Origin: CAXBID01 sp049791475
GTDB lineage: Bacteria > Bacteroidota > Bacteroidia > Flavobacteriales > Flavobacteriaceae
Direction of reading: 5' to 3'
NCBI GenBank assembly: GCA_049791475.1
Contig: JBAQZZ010000133.1
Location: 1-64,000 of the forward strand
DNA length: 64,000 bases
Positions 1 through 8,558 of this stretch are shown here, piece by piece. A program made the translations under genes and the position numbers. The notes beneath the pieces were generated by a model, which worked only from the letters and a program-made list of their open reading frames with translations, was not told the origin of the DNA and ran no database searches. Positions within the stretch are counted from its first letter, which is position 1. Each line of letters starts with the position of its first letter.

Positions 1-1065
1 AAAAAATCGAAAGAAGTTGAAACAATTATAGCGTATTATCAAACACAAATTCAGAAATATTGGTTAAGTCGTTCTTTATATTCAAAAGGGTTAATGGCTT
101 TAATATCGCATAGAAATAAAGACACAAAAACAGCTTCAAAGATTTTAAAATCGTTAAAAGAAACAAGTATTACTTCGGAAGAATTAGGCATGTACTGGAA
201 AGCAAATACTAATTCATGGTATTGGTATCAAGCGCCTATTGAAACCCAAGTGCTGTTAATTGAGGCTTTCGCTGAGATAGAAAAAGACACAGAAACCATT
301 GATAATTTAAAAATCTGGTTATTAAAAAACAAGCAAACTAATAGATGGAAAACTACCAAAGCAACTACTGAGGCTGTTTACGCATTGTTACTTCAAGGTA
401 GCGATTGGTTAAGCGTAACTGATATGGTTGATGTGGTTATAGGTGGACAAAAAATTGACCCTAAAAAACTTGAAGATGTAAAAATTGAAGCTGGAACTGG
501 TTACTACAAAACATCTTGGAATTCATCTGAAATTAAACCTGAAATGGGCGACGTAAAGCTTACAAAAAAAGGAAACGGCATAGCTTGGGGAAGTTTGTAC
601 TGGCAATACTTTGAGGATTTAGATAATATTACTTCTGCTGAAACGCCTTTAAGTTTGAAGAAAAAGCTATTCCTAAAAACGAATACTGATGTTGGTGAAG
701 AAATTTCAGAAATAACTTCTGAAACACATCTAAAAGTTGGAGATTTGGTTAGAGTTCGAATAGAATTACGAAGTGATAGAACTATGGAGTTCTTGCACAT
801 GAAAGATATGCGCGCTTCTGGATTAGAACCCGTAAACGTTATTTCGCAGTACAAATGGCAAGATGGTTTAGGCTATTATGAAAGTACAAAAGATGCTTCA
901 ACTAATTTCTTTTTTGATTATTTACCAAAAGGTGTTTATGTTTTTGAGTACGATTTAAGAGTAAATAATGCTGGAAATATGAGTAATGGTATTACGACGA
1001 TTCAAAGTATGTATGCGCCAGAATTTAGTAGTCATAGCGAAGGAACAAGAATTAATATTGAATAG
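1..1065 (+). CDS. alpha-2-macroglobulin family protein, C-terminal part (5' end outside window)
   Basis: The reading frame is open from base 1, so this is the 3' end (about 354 codons) of a longer gene that starts before the window; the ATG at 94 is internal. Bacterial alpha-2-macroglobulins are large envelope proteins thought to trap or inhibit proteases. The visible part matches their C-terminal region: the alpha-helical thioester-domain end (WKTTKATTEAVYALL), then a beta-rich receptor-binding-like domain with the characteristic block QDGLGYYESTKDASTNFFFD followed by YLPKGVYVFEYDLRV and NGITTIQSMYAPEF. This tail is typical of the long (about 1,800-2,000 residue) Bacteroidota members. The N-terminal signal peptide and any thioester motif lie outside the window. 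A 96-base spacer separates it from the next gene. Confidence 0.88.
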   Translation, partial: KKSKEVETIIAYYQTQIQKYWLSRSLYSKGLMALISHRNKDTKTASKILKSLKETSITSEELGMYWKANTNSWYWYQAPIETQVLLIEAFAEIEKDTETIDNLKIWLLKNKQTNRWKTTKATTEAVYALLLQGSDWLSVTDMVDVVIGGQKIDPKKLEDVKIEAGTGYYKTSWNSSEIKPEMGDVKLTKKGNGIAWGSLYWQYFEDLDNITSAETPLSLKKKLFLKTNTDVGEEISEITSETHLKVGDLVRVRIELRSDRTMEFLHMKDMRASGLEPVNVISQYKWQDGLGYYESTKDASTNFFFDYLPKGVYVFEYDLRVNNAGNMSNGITTIQSMYAPEFSSHSEGTRINIE

Positions 1066-1161
1066 AAAAACATAGTTAGACTTATTAGATTCTATGGATT
1101 TTGAAAAAGATGTATTTATAATTTATTATCTTTCAATTCCCTAACTAATACATTTAGCATT

Positions 1162-1533
1162 ATGAATTCAAAAGTTTTTATGGTTCTAAGAATACTTCTT
1201 GGACTATTCATTTTGGTTTTCGGACTGAACAAATTTTTTAACTTCATACCAATGGAGGAAATGCCTGCCGATGCGGGAGCTTATTTTGGTGCATTGGTAA
1301 ATAGTAAAACATTAGACCTTGTTGCCATTGTTGAAGTTGTAGCTGGAATTTCCTTGATTTTCAACAAATTTGGTGCTTTATTAGCATTAATTTTAATGAG
1401 TGTTTCAGTAAACGCAGTTTTATTTCATGCCACTTTAGCGCCAGAAAGTATATCTGGAGCTTTAATTTTACTAGTACTAAATATTCTAGTACTGTTTGGT
1501 TATAAGGATAAATATAAAGATTTACTAACTTAA
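1162..1533 (+). CDS. DoxX family membrane protein
   Basis: A 123-residue integral membrane protein with about four hydrophobic segments. It begins with a long helix (FMVLRILLGLFILVFGLNKF), the usual DoxX start with a Gly-Leu-Asn-Lys pattern, followed by a loop, a helix around GISLIFNKFGALLALILM and a C-terminal helix GALILLVLNILVLFGY. DoxX/SURF4-like proteins are widespread small inner-membrane proteins, some linked to redox or quinone chemistry, but no exact reaction can be assigned here. It appears to be a single-gene unit: an intrinsic terminator follows 10 bases after the stop. A plausible -7 box (TATCTTTC, 7 of 8 matches to TAnnTTTG) lies about 30 bases upstream of the ATG. Confidence 0.85.
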   Translation: MNSKVFMVLRILLGLFILVFGLNKFFNFIPMEEMPADAGAYFGALVNSKTLDLVAIVEVVAGISLIFNKFGALLALILMSVSVNAVLFHATLAPESISGALILLVLNILVLFGYKDKYKDLLT

Positions 1534-1542
1534 TATTATAAT

Positions 1543-1572
1543 AAAAAGAGAGGCTTTAAAGTCTCTCTTTTT
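1543..1572 (+). terminator. intrinsic terminator of the DoxX gene
   Basis: AAAAAGAGAG (1543-1552) pairs perfectly with CTCTCTTTTT (1563-1572) around a 10-base loop and runs into a T-rich tail. It sits directly after the DoxX stop codon. The A-tract/T-tract makes it potentially bidirectional. Confidence 0.8.
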
Positions 1573-1634
1573 ATTTACATTCAAATTAGATTCATATTAA
1601 TCATTAAATTTACACCTGCTATAATTTTTTCAAT

Positions 1635-2159
1635 TTGAAAAACATAAACTCTCGAAATACTGTTTTGAAAAACTATACATCATTAATGATTTCAACTCTT
1701 TTGGTGATTATATCAATTTCATGCGGTGCAAAAAAAAGTAGTCCTCAAGAAAATGTAATACTTGAAATAAATCCAAAACTTATTTTTCTAAATTATTCCA
1801 TTTCTAAAAAAGAAAACGGTGAAAAAAATATACAGTTTATAAATCAAATAGTGACAGATGGAAAATTAAAAAGTAATGACGTGATTTTTGTAAAAAACCC
1901 TAAAAAAGGCGACTTAAAATGTACGCAACTTGACGAGAACTCAAATGAACTACAAAATCTTTTCATCGAAAACCCTTTGACTAAAATGATAGAATTTGTG
2001 AACGATTCGCTAAGTTTTGAAAAAAAGAATGTAAATTTAGAGAACAACGAGCTTTCATTAAGATTACAATTACATAATAAAACAAAATCTATTCTTATAA
2101 GCGAAGTTATTGATAGTTTAAAGCATACGAAAGCACTCATTAAAACCGAATTAAAATGA
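1635..2159 (+). CDS. small lipoprotein of unknown function, translationally coupled to the M64 peptidase
   Basis: The product of up to 174 residues has a hydrophobic stretch ending in a lipobox-like ISISC-GAKKS, so it is probably a lipoprotein; the rest is hydrophilic and Lys/Asn/Glu rich without a recognisable domain. The start is uncertain. The frame opens with TTG at 1635, which gives the signal peptide its positive charges, but that TTG sits in TCAATTTG, one mismatch from a -7 promoter box. The first ATG is at 1686 and would leave a very short signal peptide (MISTLLVIISISC). Its stop overlaps the ATG of the M64 peptidase gene (ATGA, 2156-2159), so the two are surely made together. I do not recognise the family. 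Confidence 0.7.
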   Translation: MKNINSRNTVLKNYTSLMISTLLVIISISCGAKKSSPQENVILEINPKLIFLNYSISKKENGEKNIQFINQIVTDGKLKSNDVIFVKNPKKGDLKCTQLDENSNELQNLFIENPLTKMIEFVNDSLSFEKKNVNLENNELSLRLQLHNKTKSILISEVIDSLKHTKALIKTELK

Positions 2160-3553
2160 AATTTTTTTTATTTCTAATCATATCATTTTATAATATTCAA
2201 ATAGTAACATCTCAAGTTTTTGATGTTGAAGCTATAGAAGTTACTGGAGATAATGACAAAAGAATAAATCTCGTCATTATGGGCGACGGTTATCAAACTA
2301 CCGAATTTCCAAAGTTTATTACCGATGCTTCTAGTTTTACAAATGAAATGTTTACCCAATCACCATTTATAGAGTATGCTAATTATTTTAATGTTTATGC
2401 TATAAAAGTGCCTTCAAATCAAAGTGGAGCAGACCATCCTGGTACTGCCACCGATCCAAATGTAACAGAACCTGTTTTTCCGATTGCAGACGTAGACACC
2501 TATTTTAATACTTCATTTGATACTAATAATATACACAGATTGCTCTACACCTTCAGTTCTTCAATTATCTATAATACTTTAGCAAATTATTTACCAGAAT
2601 ACGACCAACCTATTATATTAGTTAATACATCACAATTCGGAGGTGCGGGAGGTGCTTATGCTGTTTCTTATACTGGTAGTAGCGCCAACGAAACTATAAT
2701 ACATGAATTAGGACATTCATTATTTAATTTAAGAGATGAGTATTATGCTGGAGACCAATTTGCGAGAGAAGGTACAAATATGACCCAAGAAACCAATACG
2801 AGTTTGGTGAAGTGGAAAAATTGGTTGAACACCAATGGTGTTGGAATTTATCCTTATGGAAATAGTGGAACCGCTGCCACTTGGTTTAGACCTCATCAAA
2901 ACTGTAAAATGAGATATTTAAATGCGCCGTTTTGTTCAGTTTGTAAAGAAGCTATTATCGAAAAAATCCATTCGCTTGTTTCTCCAATAGATGCTTATAC
3001 ACCAACATCTAACACCCTTGATAATTCAAGTTTTCCAATAAATTTCGCACTCAGTTTAATAAAACCCATACCCAATACTCTAGAAAGTGAATGGACTTTA
3101 AACGTCTCAAGTTTTGGTTCGAATGTTGATGATATTGCTATTCAAGAAAGCGATTTAATTGTAGGTATAAATACCTTAACCGCTGTAATTACTGACGCAA
3201 CCAGTTTTCTTAAAGTTGATAATCATGATAGTTTTCATGTATACACTGTAACATGGACAATAGATAATACTACTTTGGGTATTGAAGATATTACAACTGA
3301 AACGAATACTTTAAATATCTCAATGTTTCCAAATCCAACAAATGACTTTGTGAATTTTAAATTGGAAAGTGAAAAAGTTGCAAATTTAAAACTAGAGATT
3401 ATCGCATTAGATGGAAAAAAAATAAGAACAGAACCTTTATCTAATTTTGAAACTTACCAACTGGATATTAGTAGTTTAAATTCAGGTATTTATATTACAA
3501 ATTTCTACTCAAATAATGTACTAATTGCTAGTAAAAAATTGGTGAAAAATTAA
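2156..3553 (+). CDS. secreted M64-family metallopeptidase with T9SS sorting tail
   Basis: A 465-residue secreted zinc peptidase of the IgA-peptidase M64 type. A signal peptide (first about 20 residues, ending near IQIVTSQ) is followed by the motif IVMGDGYQ, typical of M64 proteins, and the zinc motif HELGH at residues 183-187 within ETIIHELGHSLFNLRDEY. A Cys pair region (NCKMRYLNAPFCSVCKEA) follows. The C-terminus is a type A T9SS sorting domain: MFPNPTNDFVNFKLES, then LDGKKI and a terminal ISSLNSGIYITNFYSN...KLVKN block. It should therefore cross the outer membrane through the secretion system whose PorU/PorV components are encoded at 43.9-49.1 kb. It overlaps the upstream lipoprotein gene by 4 bases. 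The substrate is unknown; the human IgA link of the founding member should not be assumed. Confidence 0.88.
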   Translation: MKFFLFLIISFYNIQIVTSQVFDVEAIEVTGDNDKRINLVIMGDGYQTTEFPKFITDASSFTNEMFTQSPFIEYANYFNVYAIKVPSNQSGADHPGTATDPNVTEPVFPIADVDTYFNTSFDTNNIHRLLYTFSSSIIYNTLANYLPEYDQPIILVNTSQFGGAGGAYAVSYTGSSANETIIHELGHSLFNLRDEYYAGDQFAREGTNMTQETNTSLVKWKNWLNTNGVGIYPYGNSGTAATWFRPHQNCKMRYLNAPFCSVCKEAIIEKIHSLVSPIDAYTPTSNTLDNSSFPINFALSLIKPIPNTLESEWTLNVSSFGSNVDDIAIQESDLIVGINTLTAVITDATSFLKVDNHDSFHVYTVTWTIDNTTLGIEDITTETNTLNISMFPNPTNDFVNFKLESEKVANLKLEIIALDGKKIRTEPLSNFETYQLDISSLNSGIYITNFYSNNVLIASKKLVKN

Positions 3554-3556
3554 ATT

Positions 3557-4126
3557 CTATTTTTCTGGAATACGCTTTTTTATCAATAAAATTTGTCCTA
3601 AATGACTTGATTGATGTTCCATAACATGATACCAAGACCAATGGTTATTCATTCTATAACCCTTTGGTGTACTTGCTAACCACGCATCATCTTTTTCTTT
3701 TAAATACTCAAGTGTTTTTTCTCTAGTCTTTGTATATATATCTAAATAATAACTAATTGGTTTTCCTCTAAATTTTTCACGTGCATCATCACCCATTGTC
3801 ATCGGAATACTCCACTCTTTAGTTTCTTCTTTGTTAAATTCTCTTTTTTCAAAAGTATAAAGTTGATAAAATTTTTCAGTTGCAGCTAAATGATAAACTA
3901 GTGTACCAATGCTATTTGCGTTTTCATCTAATATAAAATCTGTAGATTCAATATCTAAATCCTTAACAGTATATTCAACACGTTTTTTCATATCGTTTAA
4001 CATAGGTACTAAAATGCCTATTTGAGGTGTGTAGCCTTCTTCAGGTTCAATAATATTTTGAGCATTTATAGATAGAGTGCCCATTAAACAAACTAAAATA
4101 GTTAAAACAGTTTTCATAATTTTCAT
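3557..4126 (-). CDS. DinB-fold protein with signal peptide
   Basis: A 189-residue protein with the DinB/YfiT four-helix signature. Likely metal-binding histidines are visible in GTLVYHLAATEKFY and in VMEHQSSHLGQI, the usual spacing of the three-His site in DinB-like thiol transferases and hydrolases. Unlike most family members it begins with a convincing signal peptide (MKIMKTVLTILVCLMGTLSINAQN), so it probably acts in the periplasm. It overlaps the preceding DUF4136 lipoprotein gene by four bases, making a two-gene operon. A start at the second Met (residue 4) is equally possible. Whether it binds metal or has activity is unknown. Confidence 0.8.
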   Translation of the reverse strand: MKIMKTVLTILVCLMGTLSINAQNIIEPEEGYTPQIGILVPMLNDMKKRVEYTVKDLDIESTDFILDENANSIGTLVYHLAATEKFYQLYTFEKREFNKEETKEWSIPMTMGDDAREKFRGKPISYYLDIYTKTREKTLEYLKEKDDAWLASTPKGYRMNNHWSWYHVMEHQSSHLGQILLIKKRIPEK

Positions 4127-4644
4127 TTTTTAGGTGGATATTTAGTTAGTATTTTTTCAACAATAGCATTTAATTTAGCTTCCCTTTTTTCGGGATTTGA
4201 TTTAGGATTAAAACTTGATTCGCTAACCGCTTGCCAAAATAATTGTTTTTTATTTTCGTCAACAAAATCAATAGTTATTTGTCGGTTTATATTCGCTTGC
4301 CCTATGGGTAATCCTATAGAAATACCTCCTCCTACATTTCTCCCACCACTACCTAAACCTACTCCAACAGTTTCTCTTTGAACACCTTGAAATTCACTAG
4401 TTTTTATATCAATATAAAAATCTGGAGTATTAGATAAGTTAAAACCTTTTTCTTTAAGCTTTAAATCTAAAGCATCAAGTAGTCGTTTGGTATCTAACTC
4501 ACTTAAACCAGTTTCCATATCGCTGTAATAATTATAGTTTTTATACTTTGAAAAATCTGTTCCTTTTTCAAAATCATAGTTTACATAAATTGGAGAACAA
4601 GCAGACACTAATAATATTAAAATAATAGATTTAAGAAATTTCAT
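4123..4644 (-). CDS. DUF4136 lipoprotein
   Basis: A 173-residue lipoprotein: the signal peptide MKFLKSIILILLVSAC ends in a good lipobox (LVSAC). The mature part follows the DUF4136 pattern, with VNYDFEKGTDFSKYKNYNYY near the start, a glycine-rich stretch in the middle (VGVGLGSGGRNVGGGISIG) and a C-terminal REAKLNAIVEKILTKYPP. The family is common in Bacteroidota and has no established function. It is the first gene of a pair with the exported DinB-like protein (4-base overlap), so the two may work together in the envelope. Confidence 0.85.
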   Translation of the reverse strand: MKFLKSIILILLVSACSPIYVNYDFEKGTDFSKYKNYNYYSDMETGLSELDTKRLLDALDLKLKEKGFNLSNTPDFYIDIKTSEFQGVQRETVGVGLGSGGRNVGGGISIGLPIGQANINRQITIDFVDENKKQLFWQAVSESSFNPKSNPEKREAKLNAIVEKILTKYPPKK

Positions 4645-4712
4645 AGCACTAATTTTTTTATAAATTTAATCAAAAATTATTCCATACTACTCAACCAATT
4701 CTCTAAAATAAT

Positions 4713-4752
4713 TTGCAAAATCCAAATAGTATTTAGATATTTGTCTAAATAC
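4713..4752 (+). promoter_or_regulatory. sdpR promoter with overlapping operator palindrome
   Basis: TTG at 4713-4715 and GATATTTG at 4736-4743 (7 of 8 matches to TAnnTTTG, 20-base spacing) form a plausible Bacteroidota promoter just upstream of the ATG at 4760. A perfect 9-base inverted repeat, GTATTTAGA (4729-4737) and TCTAAATAC (4744-4752), is centred on the -7 box, and a further half-site CTAAATA follows at 4753. The position is right for autorepression by the ArsR-type protein encoded next. Confidence 0.65.
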
Positions 4753-4759
4753 CTAAATA

Positions 4760-5014
4760 ATGAATTACCTATTTAAGGCACTTAATGATGAAACTAGAAG
4801 GCAAATTTTAGAAATGCTTAAAGTAAAAGATATGACTGCTGGAGAAATTGCTGAGGCTTTTAATATTTCAAAACCAAGTATTTCACATCATTTAGACATA
4901 TTAAAAAGAGCCGATTTAATTTTTGGTGAAAAAGTAGGACAGTTTATAACCTACTCTATAAATACTACTATTTTAGAAGATGTTTTACAATGGATAATAA
5001 CCTTAAAAAAATAA
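4760..5014 (+). CDS. ArsR-family autorepressor, SdpR-like
   Basis: An 84-residue winged-helix regulator. It starts MNYLFKALNDETRRQILEML, the typical ArsR entry helix, followed by the recognition region GEIAEAFNISKPSISHHLDILKRADLI and a wing (GEKVGQFITYSI). It lacks the Cys metal-binding motif of metal-sensing ArsR proteins, and its size and sequence fit the SdpR autorepressor group. In Bacillus subtilis SdpR represses sdpRI and is sequestered by the membrane protein SdpI when the SdpC toxin is present. Here an sdpI-like gene follows after 4 bases and a palindrome overlaps the promoter, so an equivalent membrane-sequestration circuit is likely. No toxin gene was seen nearby. Confidence 0.88.
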   Translation: MNYLFKALNDETRRQILEMLKVKDMTAGEIAEAFNISKPSISHHLDILKRADLIFGEKVGQFITYSINTTILEDVLQWIITLKK

Positions 5015-5018
5015 TATA

Positions 5019-5666
5019 ATGAATCTAAAAAGAGAAATACCATTGATTACAATTGTTTTAATTCCTTTTATTTATTTAGCTTATATATGGAATTCTTTAC
5101 CAGAAACAGTTCCAACACATTGGAATTACAAAGGTGAAATAGATGCTTGGGGTAAGAAATCATCATTAATACTAATTATGTTTTTATTACCCGTTCTCAC
5201 CTACGTACTTTTCTCAATAATACCATTTATTGATCCAAAGAAAAAGATACAGGCTATGGAAAATAAATACCATAACTTAAAATTTATGATGACACTTTTC
5301 ATGTCTGCATTAGCCATATTCATTATATATAGTGTAAAAGAACAATCTATTACAAACCCAGCATTTATAATACTCGCCATAGGTTTATTATATATCATTT
5401 TAGGAAATTATATGAAAACCTTAAAAGCAAATTATTTTATAGGAATTAGAACACCATGGACTTTAGAAAACGAAACCGTTTGGAAAAAAACGCACGCTTT
5501 GGCAGGAAAACTTTGGTTTATAGGAGGATTAGCAATAATCATCTCTAGCCTTACAACCAATAAAAACTTTAATAGTATTTTCTTTATTTCAATTACTATC
5601 ATTATCGCAGTTATTCCTCTAATCTATTCATTCTTAGAATTCAATAAAATTAAAGCAAACTCTTAA
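5019..5666 (+). CDS. SdpI-family membrane protein (DUF1648 plus SdpI domain)
   Basis: A 215-residue polytopic membrane protein with about six transmembrane segments. The N-terminal DUF1648 part carries the family motif LPETVPTHWNYKGEIDAWGKK; the C-terminal SdpI part carries GNYMKTLKANYFIGIRTPWTLENETVWKKTHALAGKLW, nearly a textbook SdpI motif. In Bacillus, SdpI gives immunity to a killing factor and holds the repressor SdpR at the membrane. The gene sits 4 bases after the sdpR-like gene and 10 bases before the hydrolase, forming a three-gene operon. The ligand in this organism is unknown. Confidence 0.9.
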   Translation: MNLKREIPLITIVLIPFIYLAYIWNSLPETVPTHWNYKGEIDAWGKKSSLILIMFLLPVLTYVLFSIIPFIDPKKKIQAMENKYHNLKFMMTLFMSALAIFIIYSVKEQSITNPAFIILAIGLLYIILGNYMKTLKANYFIGIRTPWTLENETVWKKTHALAGKLWFIGGLAIIISSLTTNKNFNSIFFISITIIIAVIPLIYSFLEFNKIKANS

Positions 5667-5676
5667 ATACATAAAT

Positions 5677-6777
5677 ATGAAATTTTATATATCTATACTA
5701 CTTACAATTACATGTTCATCTTTAATCTATTCACAAACAAATAGACCACAAGACCCTAAAGAACCCTATAATTATATTTCTGAAGATATATATTTTATGA
5801 ATATTGAAGCAGATAGCATAAAATTAGCAGGAACATTAACACTACCAAAAAACAAGGAAAAACCAATTGTTGCCATTTTAATTTCAGGGTCCGGTCCTCA
5901 AAATAGAAATAGCGAATTAGCACCATTTAATCACAGACCGTTTTTAGTAATTTCAGATTATTTAACAAATAACGGTATCGCAGTTTTGAGGTATGACGAT
6001 AGAGGAATTGCCAAATCTGACGGTGATTTTGGAAGTGCCACAACGCTTGATTTAGCTTCTGATGTTGACGCAGCCATAGCCTACTTAAAAACCAGAAATG
6101 ACATTGATACTACTAAAATTGGATTGATTGGGCATAGCGAAGGCGGATTAATAGCTCCCATTGTAGCTTCTAAAAACGATGCTGTAGCTTTTGCTGTTTT
6201 ACTTGCAGGCACCGGCGTAAATGGAGCAACAATTTTAGAAACACAATCGAGAAGAGCTGCCGAATTAGCTGGAGCACCAAAAGCTATGCTAGATGAAAAT
6301 GAAAAATTAACAACTATTATTTATGGTATTATAGGAAGTGAAACTGACGAAGAAATAATAAAAACAAAAATAACAACTGCATTAAACGATTTTAAAACAA
6401 ACAACCCTACTTCACCAATTTCGGCTGCCATAACTCCAACGATGATTGAACAACAATTAAGTATGCTAAAGTCGAAATGGCTACTTAATTTTATAAGATT
6501 AGAACCAAAAGAGTATTTAGAAAAAACAACTTGTCCTGTTTTAGCTTTAAATGGAAGTAAAGATTTTCAAGTATTACCAGAAATTAATTTAAATGGCATT
6601 AAAAATGGATTAGAAATAGCGGGGAACAAAGATGTAACTATTATGGAATTGGAAGGCTTAAACCATTTATTTCAAACTGCCGAAACCGGAAGCATGCAAG
6701 AATATGGTGAAATTGAAGAAACTTTTTCACCTGTAGCTTTAGAAATTATAAGAGATTGGATTTTAAAACGCTTTTAA
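5677..6777 (+). CDS. exported alpha/beta hydrolase (serine esterase/aminopeptidase S33-like)
   Basis: A 366-residue alpha/beta hydrolase with a signal peptide (MKFYISILLTITCSSLIYSQ). Motifs in order: oxyanion-hole region ILISGSGPQNRN, the RYDDRGIAKSDG strand-helix, the nucleophile elbow GHSEGG with Ser154, the acid in NGSKDFQV and the catalytic His in LEGLNHLF. The family is described as alpha/beta fold hydrolases or serine aminopeptidase-like esterases; an N-terminal beta region (about residues 30-70) precedes the core. Probably periplasmic. It is the last gene of the sdpR-sdpI operon, 10 bases after sdpI, which raises the possibility that it detoxifies or processes whatever SdpI responds to. 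The substrate is unknown. Confidence 0.87.
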   Translation: MKFYISILLTITCSSLIYSQTNRPQDPKEPYNYISEDIYFMNIEADSIKLAGTLTLPKNKEKPIVAILISGSGPQNRNSELAPFNHRPFLVISDYLTNNGIAVLRYDDRGIAKSDGDFGSATTLDLASDVDAAIAYLKTRNDIDTTKIGLIGHSEGGLIAPIVASKNDAVAFAVLLAGTGVNGATILETQSRRAAELAGAPKAMLDENEKLTTIIYGIIGSETDEEIIKTKITTALNDFKTNNPTSPISAAITPTMIEQQLSMLKSKWLLNFIRLEPKEYLEKTTCPVLALNGSKDFQVLPEINLNGIKNGLEIAGNKDVTIMELEGLNHLFQTAETGSMQEYGEIEETFSPVALEIIRDWILKRF

Positions 6778-7488
6778 TTACTCATCTTCCTTTTTATCAA
6801 CAGATTTAGTTAAAGCTGAGGATATAATGCCTGTTGGAATAGCCACTATCCCTAAACCTATCATTAATATGACAAAGGTAAAAACTTTACCTCCCACAGT
6901 TATTGGATATACATCGCCATAACCAACCGTGGTTAAAGTGATAATTGCCCACCATAAACTATCAAAAATAGATGAAAAATGTTCTGGTTGTGCTTGATTT
7001 TCAAAATAATAGATTCCTACCGCAGAAAAATAAATTAGGATTAATGTAATAAATATAAACAGAAAAATTTCTTCTTTGGCTGATTTTATAGCTCTTGTAA
7101 AATGATTCATTGCCCTATTATATCGAACCAATTTTAATATTCTGAATAATCGCAAAAATCGTAAAGCTCTCAACGAGCGCAAATCAACACCAAATGACAA
7201 GTAAAAAGGTAGAATAGCAAGAAAATCAATAATACCGAAAAAGCTGAATATAAATTTTGGTTTGCTATCTGCTACATAAATTCTTAAAAGGTATTCTAAA
7301 GAAAATATAATGACACTAAACAACTCTATTGATTGAAGAATCGTTCTTGTTTGTGGCTTTAAACCTGGAATCGTTTCAATAGAAAAAGTAATAACAGATA
7401 ATAAAATTAAGGCTTGAATAAAAAAAGCAAAGTATCTGCTTTTTCTATTATCATTAATTTCTACAATACTCTTTATAAATTGTTTCAT
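6778..7488 (-). CDS. voltage-gated potassium-channel-like ion transporter
   Basis: A 236-residue six-transmembrane channel subunit. The voltage-sensor S4 is clear at about residues 104-128 (SLRALRFLRLFRILKLVRYN, an Arg/Lys every third position), and the pore loop carries the potassium selectivity filter TTVGYGD at residues 186-192, followed by S6. There is no RCK or cyclic-nucleotide domain; the protein ends shortly after S6. It probably forms a tetrameric inner-membrane potassium channel. The gene converges on the hydrolase gene with no gap (6777/6778). Potassium selectivity is inferred from the filter. Confidence 0.92.
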   Translation of the reverse strand: MKQFIKSIVEINDNRKSRYFAFFIQALILLSVITFSIETIPGLKPQTRTILQSIELFSVIIFSLEYLLRIYVADSKPKFIFSFFGIIDFLAILPFYLSFGVDLRSLRALRFLRLFRILKLVRYNRAMNHFTRAIKSAKEEIFLFIFITLILIYFSAVGIYYFENQAQPEHFSSIFDSLWWAIITLTTVGYGDVYPITVGGKVFTFVILMIGLGIVAIPTGIISSALTKSVDKKEDE

Positions 7489-7551
7489 GGGAAACTATTA
7501 TTGTATGATAAAAAAACGAAAAAAAATTGACTTAAATGATAATCAAACCGT

Positions 7552-8550
7552 TTAATCATTCAGCATTTTCCACAACATATCTTTCAGTTGTGTAAGTCCT
7601 TGTTGTGCTACCGATGAAATAAATACATATGGAATTGGAAGTTCGTTGTCCAATTCTTCTTTAAGCTCTGCTTTCAATTCATCATCAAGCAGATCACTTT
7701 TTGAAACAGCTATAATACGTTCTTTGTCAAGCATTTCTGGATTATAGCGACGCAATTCATCTAATAAGATATCATACTGTTTTTTAATATCATCTGCATC
7801 TGCAGGAATTAAAAACAGTAAAATGGAGTTTCGCTCTATATGACGTAAGAAGTAATGCCCTAAACCTTTTCCTTCAGCGGCACCTTCAATAATCCCTGGA
7901 ATATCTGCCATCACAAAAGTCTGGAAATCTCGATATTCTACAATGCCTAAATTGGGTTTCAACGTAGTAAATTCATAATCCGCAATTTTTGGTTTTGCAG
8001 AAGTAACCACAGAGAGCAAAGTTGATTTCCCAGCATTAGGAAACCCTACCAATCCAACATCGGCAAGTAATTTTAATTCTAAAGTAACATGTCTTTCTTC
8101 CAAGGGTAAACCAGGTTGTGCATAACGTGGCGTTTGATTGGTAGATGTTTTAAAATGCCAGTTTCCAAGTCCGCCTTTACCTCCTTCAGCAATAATTCTT
8201 TCTTCACCTTGCTCGGTAATTTCAAAAAGAACATCATTGGTTTCAGTATCTCTAACAACTGTTCCTAAAGGGACATCAACATACATATCTTCACCATCAG
8301 CACCTGTACTTCTACTTTTACTGCCATGAGAACCATGACCAGCACGAACATGTTTTTTAAATTTTAAAGAAAAAAGAGTCCAAAGATTTGAATTTCCTTT
8401 AAGAATAACATGACCTCCACGACCACCATCGCCACCATCAGGTCCACCTTTGGTAATATACTTTTCGCGATGTAAATGCACAGAGCCTTTACCTCCGTTT
8501 CCAGAAGATACATACATTTTTACGTAATCAACAAAATTTCCCTCTGTCAT
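7552..8550 (-). CDS. obgE: GTPase ObgE/CgtA
   Basis: An essential ribosome-associated GTPase of about 332 residues. It has the glycine-rich Obg fold at the N-terminus (NGGKGSVHLHREKYITKGGPDGGDGG) and then the GTPase domain: G1 GFPNAGKST, switch II ADIPGIIEGAAEGKGLGHYF with G3, G4 SKSD and G5 SSVA. The C-terminal Obg extension is absent, as in many Bacteroidota. I use ATG at 8550 (MTEGNFVDYVKMYV), the family's usual start; the ATG at 8562 gives only MIKI in addition and lies at the edge of a REP-like repeat (8559-8670). It is downstream of hpt-adk on the same strand. Confidence 0.95.
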   Translation of the reverse strand: MTEGNFVDYVKMYVSSGNGGKGSVHLHREKYITKGGPDGGDGGRGGHVILKGNSNLWTLFSLKFKKHVRAGHGSHGSKSRSTGADGEDMYVDVPLGTVVRDTETNDVLFEITEQGEERIIAEGGKGGLGNWHFKTSTNQTPRYAQPGLPLEERHVTLELKLLADVGLVGFPNAGKSTLLSVVTSAKPKIADYEFTTLKPNLGIVEYRDFQTFVMADIPGIIEGAAEGKGLGHYFLRHIERNSILLFLIPADADDIKKQYDILLDELRRYNPEMLDKERIIAVSKSDLLDDELKAELKEELDNELPIPYVFISSVAQQGLTQLKDMLWKMLND

Positions 8551-8558
8551 GATTTTTA

